From assembly GCF_947179165.1 (NCBI RefSeq), contig NC_077247.1, positions 42,886,935 through 42,950,934 on the forward strand: a stretch of 64,000 nt of DNA. The letters are read 5' to 3'. The position numbers and the translations under genes are program-made. Positions within the stretch are counted from its first letter, which is position 1. Each line of letters opens with the position of its first letter. The notes under the pieces were generated by a model that saw only the letters and a program-made list of their open reading frames with translations, made no database searches and was not told where the DNA came from. Positions 50,356 through 63,834 of this stretch are shown here, one piece after another. The stretch is from Solanum dulcamara. Its lineage: Eukaryota; Streptophyta; Magnoliopsida; Solanales; Solanaceae.

Positions 50356-51364
50356 TAATAAATATTCTTTAATAAAGAATTCCATCGAAGCCCTAAATTG
50401 AGAAGGAGAGATATCGTAATTTCGTGACAAAGTTTAAACATTGTTGAAGTGTGCGACAAATTCTTTTTTACTTTGATTGCGACAAACTTGATGCAATTGA
50501 CTAGTGATTATTCATTCGTTTTATATTAGTTATTCACGTTGTTATAAAATACATATTTTAAATTATCTGTTAATTTTTAATTTACAAAAGTAATTTTTCT
50601 TTTTAATTTTCCCGTTTCGACTTTGAAATTAATTATTTTTTTAAGAATATAAATATTGTAAAGTTTCATAAAAGTTTTCATTATTAATCTGAATATTGAT
50701 GAATAAAATATATTAATATGAGTTAAAAAATAAATTAATAAACATAATCTTTTTACTTTTAATAAAAATAATCTGTAGGAATGCTAAACCACACACTTTG
50801 AGTTGTTGATATCCATTTAAAAGAAGATTGTGATGGGGATTTGGGGTGAATTGCGCAAAGAAAATAGGACAACAACCTTACTCCTAAATACAAACAAAAC
50901 TATGGTATTTGTGTTAATTCATATTTGAATTAAATTTTCTTTAAAACGTAAGTCAGTTGATTATTTTATCTCTATTAGAATTTAAATTTAAGATTAGATA
51001 ATTCTCAATCTATTTTATTAATTATCAGGTTATATACTGCATTAATCACTATGATACAAGTTATTAAAGTGCCTTACGTGGTTCTATTGAGATTATCTTT
51101 TTGTGCATTTATGAGTAAGTTACGAAAAGATTTTCCTTAAATTTATTCAGCTTTAATATTACTTTTTCATCAACTTTTACTAGTTAATTTTAAAATTTCA
51201 AGAAATAATTTATAATTTTAAAATTTGCATTAAATATAATAACTTATTGTTTTTAATTCATCTATCAATATATGGGATGAATTATAGTTATAATTAGAGG
51301 TGATAAGTAAAATCATTATTTTATTTATTAATTCTTTAAGTTAAATATGAATAAGTAATGGGCA
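50356..51364. other. AT-rich spacer, nothing recognised
   Basis: No coding or repeat evidence. Confidence 0.4.
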
Positions 51365-51556
51365 GTGGCGGACCAAGCATGTGTCCGGAGTTTATCCGAT
51401 CCCCCCTTCGGTGAAAAATTATACTATTAATATATGATTAAAATATTTTTTTATGTATAAATAGTTGATGTCGAACCCATTCGATTAATTCGTGTGTCTA
51501 CTTTTTCAAATTTTAAACCCTCTTATTAAAAATTATGATTTCGCCAATGGTAATGA
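51365..51556. mobile_element. GTGGCGGA-family short element, decayed
   Basis: Left end CAGTGGCGGACCAAGC; right end GATTTCGCCAATGG is a weak inverted match. The interior has GTCGAACCCATTCG. Related in end sequence to 57205-57377. Confidence 0.45.
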
Positions 51557-54504
51557 AGATATGATACGTTTTGCTAGTAGTTAATCAAATGCTATTTTAA
51601 TGATGGCTTGCCTGGAATATAATAAGGTCATCGAAATCGATAATCAAAGAGTTTTTTCTTATCAAACAAATGTTGCCTTGTCCTTTTATTATAATTTCCA
51701 CGTGAATTCTTAAAGGGTTTGTATTTTCCAACTTTGTTTTTGCTACTCCTATTTACTTTATGAGAACTTGTAATGTCAACAAAGTATTGAATCACAAGAC
51801 TTCTCAAATAGTCGTACCTTCTATTATTATTATTATTTTGAAGCGTACATCACACGATGTCTTGTACTTAATGGTCCCATATGCCATATATTATCTCAAA
51901 CTTCATTATTGTTATTATATGAATAAGTTTGAGACATTTTATATATAATTTATTTTTTGACATTATCATTTAATTTTGGAATACATTAATTTAAATTTAT
52001 ACCACTTAAATTTCATTAAAAATAACAATCTCCACTAGTGATTATTCAAGACCTTTAGCTAACATTTGACATAGATTTTGAAAAAGTTATTTTTTATATT
52101 TTATCATGAAATTTGATTTGATTTTATAAATCGATTTTAAATATTTTCAACTTCTGAACTAGTTTTTAATGAGAATTTCATTTGCATGCACAAAATTTGA
52201 AAGAAAAAAAAAGTTCAAATAAAATACATGTAAAGGTATAATTCCAAAAATTTAAATTTTTAACTTCAAAATCTAAGATCTAATGAGGACTTAATTAAAA
52301 ATAAAGTGATTCTATTCATGTAGTCAATTGTTTTTCTATTTTAATGAAAAGCATAAAGAAAGCAAAAAAGAAATATTTCCTTAGTCTGAGACTTGGTCTA
52401 TACAGTACTTATCAGAAATCAAAGATGCCCTCAATTTATTGAATAATGTATAGATATAGCTATACTATTCCTTCCCTCCACTTTTACTTGGGTATACATG
52501 TATAAATATTTTAATTAAGTTGAAATGATGATACCAATGGTGAAGTGGTAAAGATTTCTTCGCACAAAGTTTTCATGTTCAAATTTTGAGTATAATTTTA
52601 TTTTTTATTATTAAAAACGTCTATTTTCGAATTGAATTGAATTTTTTTTTATTGAAATAATGATTGTGTTGTTTAATATTATATCTTTTTGAAAAGCAGC
52701 AATATCTGCATTACCTCGTTGTTAGTTGTCTGTCAACATATGACCATCAATTAAGGGTCCCACTTAGGCCTTTGTCATTATTTTTGTAATTTGACTTTTT
52801 CCTTGTTTTGTTTATAGTGATATGAATAGAAAGTAATTTTAAAGAATAAAAATATGGCAGATAAGATAATAAAGATAGATTGGTAAATCATGGAGAAAAC
52901 AATAATATGCTAATCTTATTTTAACTTTAGTGGGGGAAAGAGGGATCTTCGGGGATGGGTCCCTTGATGAGACATACTTTTGTCTCTTCTATCACCAACA
53001 TAATCACTTCAAATTTACATTATTAAATTTATTTTATTTTGGAAAGATAATTCTTTTGCATCACATATTCTACATATTTATTTTTATTTTTTAAAATTAT
53101 GTGTTAAATTAAAATTAAAACGGAGGGAGTAATAAAGTTATGATCTTTCTAAGTTCTACCATTTTACAGGAAATTATAAGGTGGAGAAATAAATTCGTAT
53201 TTATAAAATATAAATACAAATAGTCAGCCAAATAGATTACTAAAGTTTTCGAAATATATCAATGTACATCTGAGGGAGGCTTTTAAAAGTATCACCAGAT
53301 GGTATATATTTAGTTAATTGGATATAATATTAGGTTGAATTCATGTGATTAATCAGATTCAAGTTGAATTTGATGCTTACACTTTTAACTAATTCTTTAA
53401 TTATTTGTTTTAATCTTTCTATAGCTTCTGCTAACAAAATTACAAGTCCAATTTATGTTGATATAAAATAAAATAAAATCTGGACATATTGATTACTCCA
53501 CATAAAAGAAGTGCATGTACCAGCAAAGGGGTAGTTTACACGTTAATACTAAAATATTTCTCTTGCAAGGAAAGCCATATCAAATAGTATATTATGTTTT
53601 ATTATTTTAATATAAACAGCACGTTTTTATGTGAAGGACCCTGTTTTGACTATCATTAACGTATTAAATTAATTACAAACTCAAAGTCCATATTCTTAAG
53701 TTTTACTTCAAAGTAACTTACATTATTCATCTATAACCAAACATCTAATTGGTGTTTACAAGAACATAGGTTATGTTATATGTTCCACTCAATGCCAAAA
53801 TGGAGTATTTATTATAAGATATCAATGCATCTTTTGAGATTGTTTTTAGGATAAGAATGGAAGTTATTTTTTTTTTCCTTGATAGTTGAATAGCCCTTTT
53901 CAAATGGTACATGAATTTGGACCTTCGAGGTTATCTTTACTTAAAGAATGGAAAATCATAATTAATTATGACTAATCAAAATCTTATACAAAGTTGGTTT
54001 CCTTACAAAAATAAAAATCTTGGTAGTTGTTGAATGATGTTGTTATCAATGTGTCAAAAGTGATAGAGACGATTTTAGGTAAAACATGAATGACTAATTA
54101 TTTTTTGGTTTTAACTTTTATATCGTCTTTCAATGAAATCATTATAGTTATTAATTATTAAAATGTATTATGAGATAGATTAACGTGTTATATAATTTAT
54201 GGGACGGTTAAGTTGAGTGGTGGGACATATGGTGTTGATAGCCTAATCTCTTTGACTAATTAATTAAGCACTATTATATGTGCACATAAATCACCTAATC
54301 AGTCATTATCAAGCCAAATAAGACAACTCCAATCTGTCGAATTTAGAAGTTTTTTTAAATCTAAATGGCGGATAACTATCAAAATGTAATACCTAAACAC
54401 CCTCGTATAATGACGGACCTGAATCATTCTGCTATCTAACTTATAAAATATGTACAAAATATAAAAATAATATATACTTTACATCTAATATACATTCGAT
54501 TATA
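51557..54504. other. AT-rich intergenic DNA with a SINE scrap and a lone Stowaway end
   Basis: At about 52535-52600, CCAATGGTGAAGTGGTAAAG (box A-like) and TTTTCATGTTCAAATTTTG (box B-like) suggest a degraded tRNA-derived SINE head. AAAACGGAGGGAGTAATA at about 53117 is a Stowaway right end without a recognised partner. No gene is supported. Confidence 0.4.
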
Positions 54505-54691
54505 TACAGTAAAACCTTGATAAAGTAATATTCGATAAAATAATAATCTCGCTAAATGAATATTTTTCTCCGATCCCGACTTAGGCCAGTTATATTAAAG
54601 TAATATTCTCGTTAAATGCATTAGATAATAATTAAAAATAAAGTATTAAAGGTCCAGAAAAAATAAAAAGTAATAATTACTAGAATACATC

Positions 54692-54717
54692 AAATATATA
54701 TATATATATATATATAT
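54692..54717. repeat. (AT)n microsatellite
   Basis: Uninterrupted AT run inside the pogo-like element. Confidence 0.9.
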
Positions 54718-55093
54718 TTAATCAGTCAATAATACTAGACCAATAACTATTTTTTTTTGAAATGTGATTCTATAGTTGATTGTTTTTACTTCCCACCAAA
54801 ACTAAAATTAATCTCATTCTAAACTTTTTGAAGAGCGAACACAATTTGCGGAATATTTTGTTCGTGTTGTACCAAATAGTTTGACAATGTAGTCATTGCT
54901 TGAAATGCCTCCTTTGACGATACATGTTGGACAATGTTACTATCATCTTGTTCAGGATTATTCTCATCATCATTATTCATTACACATTGAATTATCTCTT
55001 CCTCTATAAGTGATTCCATAACTGTATCATTCTCGTTAGGATAGTTCAAAAGATGTTCAACATCCATCACAATTCTGTAGGCTAAATTAGAGA

Positions 55094-55116
55094 TAACATC
55101 ATTTAATTCTTGGATA
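55094..55116 (+). repeat. Left 23-bp target-site duplication of the SINE
   Basis: The 23-base segment beginning TAACATCATTTAATTC is repeated exactly at 55244-55266. Confidence 0.95.
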
Positions 55117-55243
55117 AGGGCAGCCCGGTGCACTAAAGCTCCCGCTAAGCACGGGGTCCAAAGAAGGGCCTGACCACAGGGGTCTATTGTACGCAACCTT
55201 ACCTTGCATTTCTGCTAGAGGCTGTTTCCGAGACTTGAACCCG
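55117..55243 (-). mobile_element. tRNA-derived SINE inside the pogo transposase
   Basis: In plus orientation it reads AGGGCAGCCCGGTGCACTAA, GGGTCTATTGTACGCAACCT and ends GACTTGAACCCG. The tail and body are therefore inverted and the 5' tRNA-like head is truncated after box B. An exact 23-bp target duplication flanks it. Same family as 41441-41578. Confidence 0.93.
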
Positions 55244-55266
55244 TAACATCATTTAATTCTTGGATA
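55244..55266 (+). repeat. Right 23-bp target-site duplication of the SINE
   Basis: Exact copy of 55094-55116. Confidence 0.95.
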
Positions 55267-56330
55267 CCTTTATCTAATTCACCAACTTCTTGAATACCTT
55301 CATCTAATTCGCCAACTTGTGGTCCGGGAATATTGTTTTCTTCCAATCCGATCTTGCAATGCCGAAAACAATTTGCAATTGTTATTTCTTTCACATTAAA
55401 ATTCCAAGCCAAGTTAGCAAAATTAATAGTATTCAAAATATTATTTTTTCCAGCATTTGGTGCTTCAACCTCGAGGCGTTGTAGGATGCTGAAATAAATA
55501 CGACGACGATAATGAGCTTTGAATGCTCGAATAATCCAGCATCACATTGGTGAATCTAGATGTTGTGTTAAGAGGTAAGAAAAAAATTCTACATTTCTTA
55601 GGCCTTCAACTATCTTTGGATGAGTTGAGCAATTGTCTACTATTAACAAAACCTTCTTGCCATTCATTCTCTTATAAAACCAGCCAACATATTTTTAAAA
55701 AATCAAGCTAATCATCCAAACTTTCTTGTTGGATCTATACATCCAATTAAGATTGTTCATATTCACATTTTTAAAGCATCTACGATTTGCAAACCTACCA
55801 ATAATTCACAATGGTACTTTGTTAGATCCATCACATTGCAACAGAGAGCAAGAGTAATTCTCTCATTGTCTTTTTTGCGACCTTCAAGCTGCTTAGTAGC
55901 AAGTGAATGATCAGCTTCCAATCGGTAAAATAGTTCAGTTTTATCCATATTATAAATATACTTCAATTCAAACTGATCTAGTTTTGATCGTATGCTAGGC
56001 AATTCGTTTTCAATGTATTCCATCATAACTGAACCACTTTCACCAAAACGTCTGTAAGACTTGATTCCGTATCTTGACTTGAAACGTTCTAACCAACCAG
56101 AAGAGAAGCTGAATTCTGGATTGGTTTCACCATACATTTTCAGAATAAGATCTTTTGCTTTTCCTTGGATAATTTTTTCTGACATGTTCACTTTCTCTTG
56201 CATTTGAAGAAACCACTCGTACAAAACTTTCTCTAAATTAAGGTATTTTGTCGGTTTATTCCTCTTGGCATCTTTATTTTTCATCTCATTTGACAAATAC
56301 TCTGCCGATTTATTGGCCAAAGAGTATATA

Positions 56331-57204
56331 TATATATATATATGTAACTTTCCCTAAATTACGGCAAGGTTTAATTTTAAGCATTTAATTTGAGCTTTAT
56401 TGGCGTTTGAATTATATCTCTGATCAGGTATCTAAATAAAATCTTAGAGGCCATTTAAATGATTTTTTCTGAAAAAAATGAACCTATTTATTGTCTTCAT
56501 TTCCAACAAATAAATGTGATATATTTACGAAATCAAATATTGTTTTTCAAAAATAAACTTACAAATATTCTTTGATCAGCATTACGATGTGAGATGGCTT
56601 CTCCCAACTATTTTAATCATTTTCCAATTTATTTGTGAAAGTGATGTTTAGGCGGGCTGTATTAGGATGATAAGTTGGAAGCTTTGAGAGGGAATTGGTT
56701 TTGCTTTTATTTCATTAATAATCATGAAAATGATATTTGAGAAAAACTTGTTTATTGATCATGTTCATAGTTTCAATTTGAGTACCCGCTTAAGAATAAT
56801 AAAACAAATACTCCCCTTATCCTGTTCAATTTTACTTTTCACGTTTTATTTTATGAGAGTTAATGTAACTAATCTTTATAGTTATAGTAAATTAGATTAA
56901 TTTAATATTTTAAATTATGAAATCAAGAATTTAAATAACTGGTTCAATAAAAAAAATAACTACCACTTCACACAAATTCTATTATATAAAGAGATTCAAC
57001 AACTTATTAATTTCATATGTATACAAACAAATTTAATTAAACGGAAGTTAAACGGTAAACCGATATAAAAAAAAAGTAACAGAAACTATTAGAAAAATAA
57101 TTCACAACAAGATAAGAATGTTATTTAGAGTTTTAGACTCACAATACTCAGCCCTATAATTCTAAAATAGATATTTCGTACATGGATGGACATCATCCAT
57201 TTTC
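56331..57204. other. AT-rich spacer, no supported gene
   Basis: A Stowaway-like single end (ACTCCCCTTATCCTGTTCAA) lies at about 56811. Nothing else. Confidence 0.4.
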
Positions 57205-57377
57205 AGTGGCGGAGTGACCTTTTGGTTAGGGGTTCGAATGAACTCTTTTGATAAAAAATTATATTATTTATATATAGTTAAAATTAATTTATATATATAT
57301 ATATATATATAATAAATATTAAACCCTTACTTCTTCAGATTTTGAATTCCCTTAATCAAAATATTGACTCCGCCACT
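57205..57377. mobile_element. 173-bp GTGGCGGA-family MITE
   Basis: Starts AGTGGCGGAGT and ends ACTCCGCCACT, perfect 11-bp inverted ends. The interior holds a (TA)n tract. The flanks ATCCATTT and ATTCATTT resemble an 8-bp duplication with one mismatch, but do not abut the ends exactly. Confidence 0.72.
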
Positions 57378-60300
57378 ATTCATTTTAATGAACCCAAAAT
57401 TTGGCCATATATGACTTCTAAGAAGGATTTACGGCCAGAAAAACGTTGATCGGATGTTTTTCATAATATTATCTTTCAAAAAAAGTCTCCTTTACACAAT
57501 AATATCTTGTAGTTTTTCTTGTGAAGTTTAAAACTATAAGATGGTAACAATTTTTCAATTATTTTAATTAAACATTGACTGTTTATGAATTTAAATCAAA
57601 TTTATTGTCCTGGCAAACTTATTAATTGCATTTATTTTTTATATAGAAGAAGAAGAATAGGTCATATAAGCATTTCCGCTATTAAATAAGTGAAACATGA
57701 GGGTATTTTTTTTTTCATGATTATGATTGAGTATGTCCAATGACCAAAATGAGGATCCTAAGTGCTTGTTGCTCTCAAAGATTTTCATGGATGTGTTGGT
57801 AGTCAATAATGTCTGCGGCATTTACTCATTATAAATAAAAGTGTTAGCTAGGTTAAAAGCTTTAGAAATTATGGATTAAATTATTTAAAAAGTAGTACAA
57901 TAATAAAGTAAGGTGGTGAGTTACTTTATGTTTGTCACTTTCATCAAAGCCATTATCTATTTTTCCAAATCGTGTGCTATTTCTAAGGAAAAAGTACATT
58001 ATTATAGTTCCCTTGCAGACGTGAATTTTCAAGTTTTTTTTCTTAAAAAAATAATATAAGTAGCTATATTAAAAGTAATAGATAGTGTTTAATGAGAGTA
58101 ATAGATACCCACTAGACTTACAATGCAAGACACTATATATTATAATTATAATTGATAATATCCTATCCCTCTCAATCCAACGAGGAAAAAGTGTAAACCC
58201 CACTAACATTTTAGTTTGTTGAATTATTTGTGGATTGATTAGGAATTTAAGTATTTACATTATGGAAAAGCTAAGTATATTTTATTGTAGATTCCGACTA
58301 ATTTGATTTTCCTGCATGTGAAGTTTATTAATAAAAAAAATGCTTTTTATATAAAAAAAACATTAATAAAATTTAAATTCGAAAAATCTGATTAATTTTA
58401 AATAGATCCCAATCCATTCATTATAATTCTTAATGATGAAAAGCTTATAAGCGTAATCGTATTATCCAAGATGACTTTCAATTAAATTGTTAAAGTGAAA
58501 CAATGAGAAGACCTAACTAATGATGGTGTACAAATTAAAGCTTACAGGGTTATAACATAAAATCTCTCTCAAAAAAATAAAAAGAGAGAGAATATGACAA
58601 CTTTTATTATAAGTAATTATGTAATAGTGAAAGTGATGTATGCAGTGCACTTTGGGAACCCCACAAATAATGTGTTACAAGAAATCTTGTGAGCTTAGCA
58701 CATGGAATAGTGGGAGAAAGTGATGTATGCACCAACCATCTGTCACAATTTGCCATAGAAAGAATAGTTTGGATTGTTCCTCTTTTCTTTTCTTTATTTA
58801 TTTTTTGTCACTTTTCTAGTCTTTGCTTTCCAACAAGTCCATCCATCATCTTTATTGGTTTTGATGGTTCAACTAGCTAAGGGTATAATATATTAACAAA
58901 CAAATCTCCTTTACCTAGCTTTTGTTCCACTCCATATTTTTTACCCATTTGTCCGAATCCACCAAAAAGGATGCCTATCACAAAGTCATCAAAATTCCCA
59001 TTTAAAGAAAACACAATGTGGAAGTGTCATTATTTTAGATGTGTGTGTGTGTGGCATGGCATGGTAGCCTCCACTTCCTACCCACACCCACAACTTCTCT
59101 TTCTTTTTTGATTCATAATCATCTCATATTTGAAATATATAATAAGGCAATTAATACAGTGACAGAATTAAATTTTCATTAAAGAGTTCAAAACTAGGAA
59201 GAAGTAAACATTTGGTATTTAGATTTCATTGATTTAATTAATGCAAAAATACAAATTGCCCAGAGTTTATTACATGAAAAATACTCCTTATTAGGTATTT
59301 CTCTTTTCTTCGAGATGGTTCTCAGGATGAAGAAATATATCTATTTAACATATTTAAATAGAGCTTATTGTTACCCAAAAATTCTTTTCCTATTTCCCTC
59401 TCAAGTGGCTGTATTAGTGTGCCCTACCTTTTAGTACATATACCCCACTTCATAAAGGGGTATATATCATATGTGCTGCAAAAGCACAAAGGAAGCAACA
59501 TCAAATTAAAAGGTTGATAGAAGAGTAGATATGTGCCCTAACCATTACTGACACTATAAGGAAAGTTAAGTTTCACATCTTGGGCCCTAATGATTCTTTT
59601 ATTGTATCCCATACTTTGTGCTAAGTTTTGTCCCCTTCATCTATCCTTTTTTCAAATTATAAAAACTCTTATCTTACAAGTCAAAATGAGGGAGGGAATA
59701 TGGATAAATCACCAAAGTGGACACCTTTTGTGTGACACACCTTTCCATTTCTTTATAATTTTTTTGGGGCCACACCCATCTTTTTCATCTAAGATTTTTT
59801 GGCACAAACATGGGCCAAGATGCTTGGACCGTTACCTTTTTGTTCATGTAGGCACCACTCAAGAAATGATATTCCTTGTAAGAAATCAATATGTTAGGTT
59901 CTTGCCCTCCTCATGATATGTCCCATGTTTTTCTAGGTGAACATAATACTTATTATTGACAATTACTTGTCATAAAGGATTTTTTCAAATGCACCACTAA
60001 ATAGAAACCATAAATTATTGCACATCTCAAAAAGAAAAGAAAAAAGTTCAACCGTTTATCTAATATATTAATAACTATAATTATTTTTCAAAAATTGTTT
60101 TTTTTTGTATTCAAAGGAGGATATAAAAAAAATTATCATCCTATTTTTAGTTTTTTAAGAAATATGTCAAGAAAAATGGATGGCGAGTGTACCTTTAAAT
60201 GGAAAAAAGGGGAAAAGAAGAAGGGATCAATAGTAGAGAGAGAGAGGAAGAATCCAATAAATGTTAAGTTTTTTCTTTTTTTATTTTATGTTCAAAGGAG

Positions 60301-62632
60301 ATGAATCATAATTTTACTCATAGGTTCTTTTTGACTCTTAGCCAAATTAATTAATGTTGATAGATGAGACACAAATTAAAAGCATTGCTAAGAAAAGTCA
60401 CTCTCCTTGCATTCAAAATTATCATTATAAAACAAAAACGGCAAGTGTGGAAGAGTGGTTGAGATTATTTACATATTCGACTGTTGTATACTTTTATTGA
60501 TGTTGAAAAAACACACACAAAATATTGGGACCCTCCATTCTATATATGAACATGGAATATCTCAATCTTTAATTATCACAAAAGTCTATTTTACTATTTT
60601 GTTTTGTATTTTCATTTTATTCTTTCGAGTTTTATTCGTTTTGGAACTTTTCCCCCCCTCCAATAAAAGGTTAACTTAAAGCAAAGGCAAGTTTGGCTTT
60701 GTATATATGCTTGCACCCTTTTATTTTCATTTTTTTTTTAGAAATCTCAACTCACCTTTTTTTTTTCACGTTATAAAGAGAAAAAGAAAAAAGTGAAAGT
60801 ATATATAAGTTACGAAAGGTTATACTGATATACGTCAACTTCTTTAAACTTGGGAGCTTCAAATTTAATTTATTTGGGGGAAAAAGTTTTTCAAAATAGA
60901 AACCAAAAAATTATGACTAACAAAGAACTTTATAGAAAATGCATTAAAATCGAAAGATAAAGTATGAGTGACAAGAGACACGAAACGTGGAAGTTTTATT
61001 ATGATGAATTAAGGTGTCTGAATTGCATTGCACTTAATTAAGATAAGCATAATGACAATATTTTACAACTACTCGTAATTATCATTAAAAAAACGTTAAA
61101 ATGTTGAGTCCAAAGGAAATGACCATCGTATTGGATGCCGCACATTGACCGGACAACATGGCGGCAAATAGAGATGGTCATGAACATTACTGACAGTTTA
61201 CTAAAATCAATTAACCATATAGTAGTAGTTAATTAAGAAAATGATAACCTAGGTAAATACAATTCAAGCCAATGTATTTTACTACGGTTGATTAATACAT
61301 AAGAGAACAAATATTAATTTTATATTTATAATTGGGTTAATGCAAATATCAAATGGCAAACAACACAAATTCCATTAACTTAACAACAAATTATTTTTCT
61401 TCACGCGAATTTTTAATATTACAAAAAATACATGTATTTAGATGTATTCGACTTAAAATTTGATATAAAGTTATTAATCAGTGAGACGATATGTAACTAT
61501 TTCAAATTATATGAAAAATTAATAAATATGATAGAAATATTTGTTTAATTAGATAGTTATTCCAAACTAAATGCCGACAAATCTTTACCCGATAACGTAA
61601 GCTGCTTAAATAAGCCAGCACATGGTCATCTGCAATGAGTTATCTAATTGTTCGATCAGTACTTTTTCTTGGGCCATCTACTTCTTGGGACTCAAATTTT
61701 TTACTTGAGATGGAATCACTTGCCAATATACTTTTTTTTGGGGGGGAAAATTAAGTGAATAAGTAAATATGTACTAAGTAGTTGGTTAATATAGTTATAT
61801 TTTAGCTAATTTATAATTCTCCACTAACATTTATCGTTAATTATAATTCAAGTTTGTATAATTCGCACATTTGTATAATATAATTTGTATAACTTTTGTA
61901 TAATATAATTTTATATAATATAATTTGTACAGCTGTTTAAAGTTCAGATGTTTGTGTTTGTATAAATTCATTATTTCGAGTTTATAAAAAAAAACACAAC
62001 TCAATTATATAAACATACCCGCAAATTAAACAAACCCACGAATTATATAAACGAGACAGCTTAAAATATAGATACAACCCGTAAATATGCAAACTACAGC
62101 TAAACAACCTAATTAAGTTTATTATAGCGGTTATTAGCGAAATTTTCTCTTCTTTTTATGGGAATAGGGAGGGAAATTATAAGATTAGGGGTCGAACCCT
62201 CATTAACAAGGTAAAAATTCGGATAATTAATTAATTGAGCTACTACGACTTCCCACTTGCCCATATACAAGCATTGTGAAAAATTAAATATTCTATTCTC
62301 AATTGATTAAGAAGCTTTAATTTCATAATTCCATTTTTCTGAGTTAATAGAGAACAAATAGTTAATGGGCATTTGGACTACTTCTTCGTGACCTCTAATT
62401 TCATCACTAATTTTTATTTTATATTTACAAGTTATTCATTGATCACGTTAGATAACTTCAAAAAAAGAGGTTAATGCTTGTATGTCCTCTTACCCATATA
62501 TGTTGATCTGATTGGGCCAAATTTCTTCAAATCATCTCGGCCCGATGAGAGCTACTCTTCTGAAGGAGTTGATGAAGCCCATAATTATCTAGGCCCATAT
62601 CCGTTAAGGTTTTCAGCACATATATTATTTTT
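57378..62632. other. AT-rich intergenic DNA, no supported gene
   Basis: Several short frames (e.g. 58689-58880, 59590-59916, 60095-60304) have no recognisable protein content. A box B-like GGGGTCGAACCCTC at about 62188 may be a SINE scrap. GTGATGTATGCA recurs at about 58632 and 58719. No element ends were defined. Confidence 0.4.
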
Positions 62633-62739
62633 TGTTAGAAAGCAAGTAGGAAGAGCAAGTGGATACTGCAATATCTCTCAATTCTCTTTTTATCTCACTC
62701 TTTCCTCCTTATTTTACTAAATTAGTTTATTTTATAACA
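62633..62739 (+). repeat. 5' LTR, internally deleted
   Basis: Starts TGTTAGAAAGCAAGTAGGAA and ends TATAACA. After GAGCAAGTG it jumps to ATACTGCAATATCTCTC. In the 3' LTR these two blocks are separated by about 110 further bases, so the 5' LTR has lost its middle. Confidence 0.8.
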
Positions 62740-62853
62740 TGTTATCAGCATGAAACTTTAATTTTTTCCAGAAAATTAACTTCTATATCAGGTATATCTA
62801 CTGAAGAAATTTAATTTTAAGTTGTCTTTGTTATTTTTAAATTAATTGTCATC

Positions 62854-63600
62854 ATGTCAAACTTGTCAAAATTGAAATTTATGGCACCTGATATTATTGG
62901 CAAAAATTATTTTTCATGAGTACTTGATGCTTGAAATCCATCTTACCGCTAAGGGTCTTGGTGATGCTATAATCGAAGAAAATAAAGCATCAAGTCAAGA
63001 TAAAACAAAACTATGATTTTACTTCGTCATCATCTAGATGAAAGCCTGAAGGTTGAATATTTGATAGTGAAAGAAACACTTGAATTGTGGATAGATGTAA
63101 AAGGGAGGTATGACTACCTCAGGGCAACAGTATTGCCAAGGGCTCGTTCTGAGTGGATGTACTTACGGTTTCAAAATTTTAAAACTGTAATTGAGTATAA
63201 TTTTACTGTATTTAGAATAACTTCCAATTAAAATTATGTGGAAAAACTATAAATGATGAAGGCATGTTGGAAAAGATACTAACTACTTTCCATGCCTCTA
63301 ATGTGATATTACAGCAGCAATACCATGAAAAAGGTTTTCAAAAATACTTTGAATTGATCTCACTCCTTCTGGTGGTTGAGCAACAGAATGCTCTTTTAAT
63401 GAAAAATCATGAAGCCCGTTCCACTGGAACTGCTCCGTAACCAAAAACAAATGTGGTAAAAGCACATAGCCAATGTGAAAGAAGACAAAATAAAAATCAA
63501 GGTCACAATAATGTGCGTGAACGTGGCAATGGCAGAAGACGATATAATAATCGTCGTGGTGGTGGTCAACAAAAAAGAGATAACAATATGAGGTCACTTT
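62854..63600 (+). pseudogene. Copia gag (UBN2-like), many lesions
   Basis: Begins MSNLSKLKFMAPDIIGKNYF and breaks soon after. It continues in another frame at 63013-63231 (MILLRHHLDESLKVEYL, ELWIDVKGRYDYLRATVLPR). Further frame changes lead to the basic RNA-binding tail RRRYNNRRGGGQQKRDN. The CCHC zinc knuckle and everything after are missing. Confidence 0.82.
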
Positions 63601-63834
63601 AGGCCAAGGTTTTGTCGCACTGTATTTTTCCTGGTAAGGTTTTTAATGAGGCAGCACTCAAGGCGTATTTCCAGATGTGTGTACTCTTTTTTCTTCACTA
63701 GGCTTTTTCGAACTGAGTTTTTTCTAGTAAGGTTTTAACGGGGCACAACATTAATCGGTGTTCAAAATAACTATGTATATTATTTTTTGTAAAGATTTTA
63801 TTGAGGCACATTACACGTGGACATTCATGGGGAG

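Larger units (their letters stand above)
54819..56320 (-). pseudogene. pogo/CENP-B-like transposase, broken and interrupted by a SINE
   Basis: The N-terminal frame (56320-55763) contains a CENP-B-type DNA-binding region (LEKVLYEWFLQMQEKVNMSE, then FSSGWLERFKSRYGI). The first part of the DDE domain follows, with the catalytic aspartate in YNMDKTELFYRL and then HSLATKQLEGRKKDNER. The central part (about 55760-55600) is broken by stops but keeps KKVLLIVDNCSTHP, where the second aspartate sits. The C-terminal part (55436-54819) is split by a SINE. It ends with SSKEAFQAMTTLSNYLVQHE. It is not functional as it stands. Confidence 0.85.
54507..56330 (-). mobile_element. pogo/Lemi-like (Tc1/mariner) transposon, one end recognised
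   Basis: CAGTAAAACCTTGATAAAGT at 54507, preceded by TA, is the classic terminus of plant pogo-like elements (Lemi/Emigrant type). It is followed by the expected subterminal ATTCGATAAAATAATAATCT. A CENP-B-like transposase lies on the minus strand. The other terminus was not found up to 57 kb, so the right boundary given is only the end of the coding remnant. Confidence 0.75.

Noticed and set aside
53000..53134. Complete Stowaway MITE
   Set aside because: Only one terminus (ACGGAGGGAGTA) was found; no inverted partner upstream.
59590..59916. 108-residue plus-strand ORF
   Set aside because: No recognisable domain; composition like translated spacer.
60440..60490. Possible tRNA-Ser fragment (GGAAGAGTGGTTGAGA)
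   Set aside because: Only a box A-like string; no cloverleaf or box B at the right distance.
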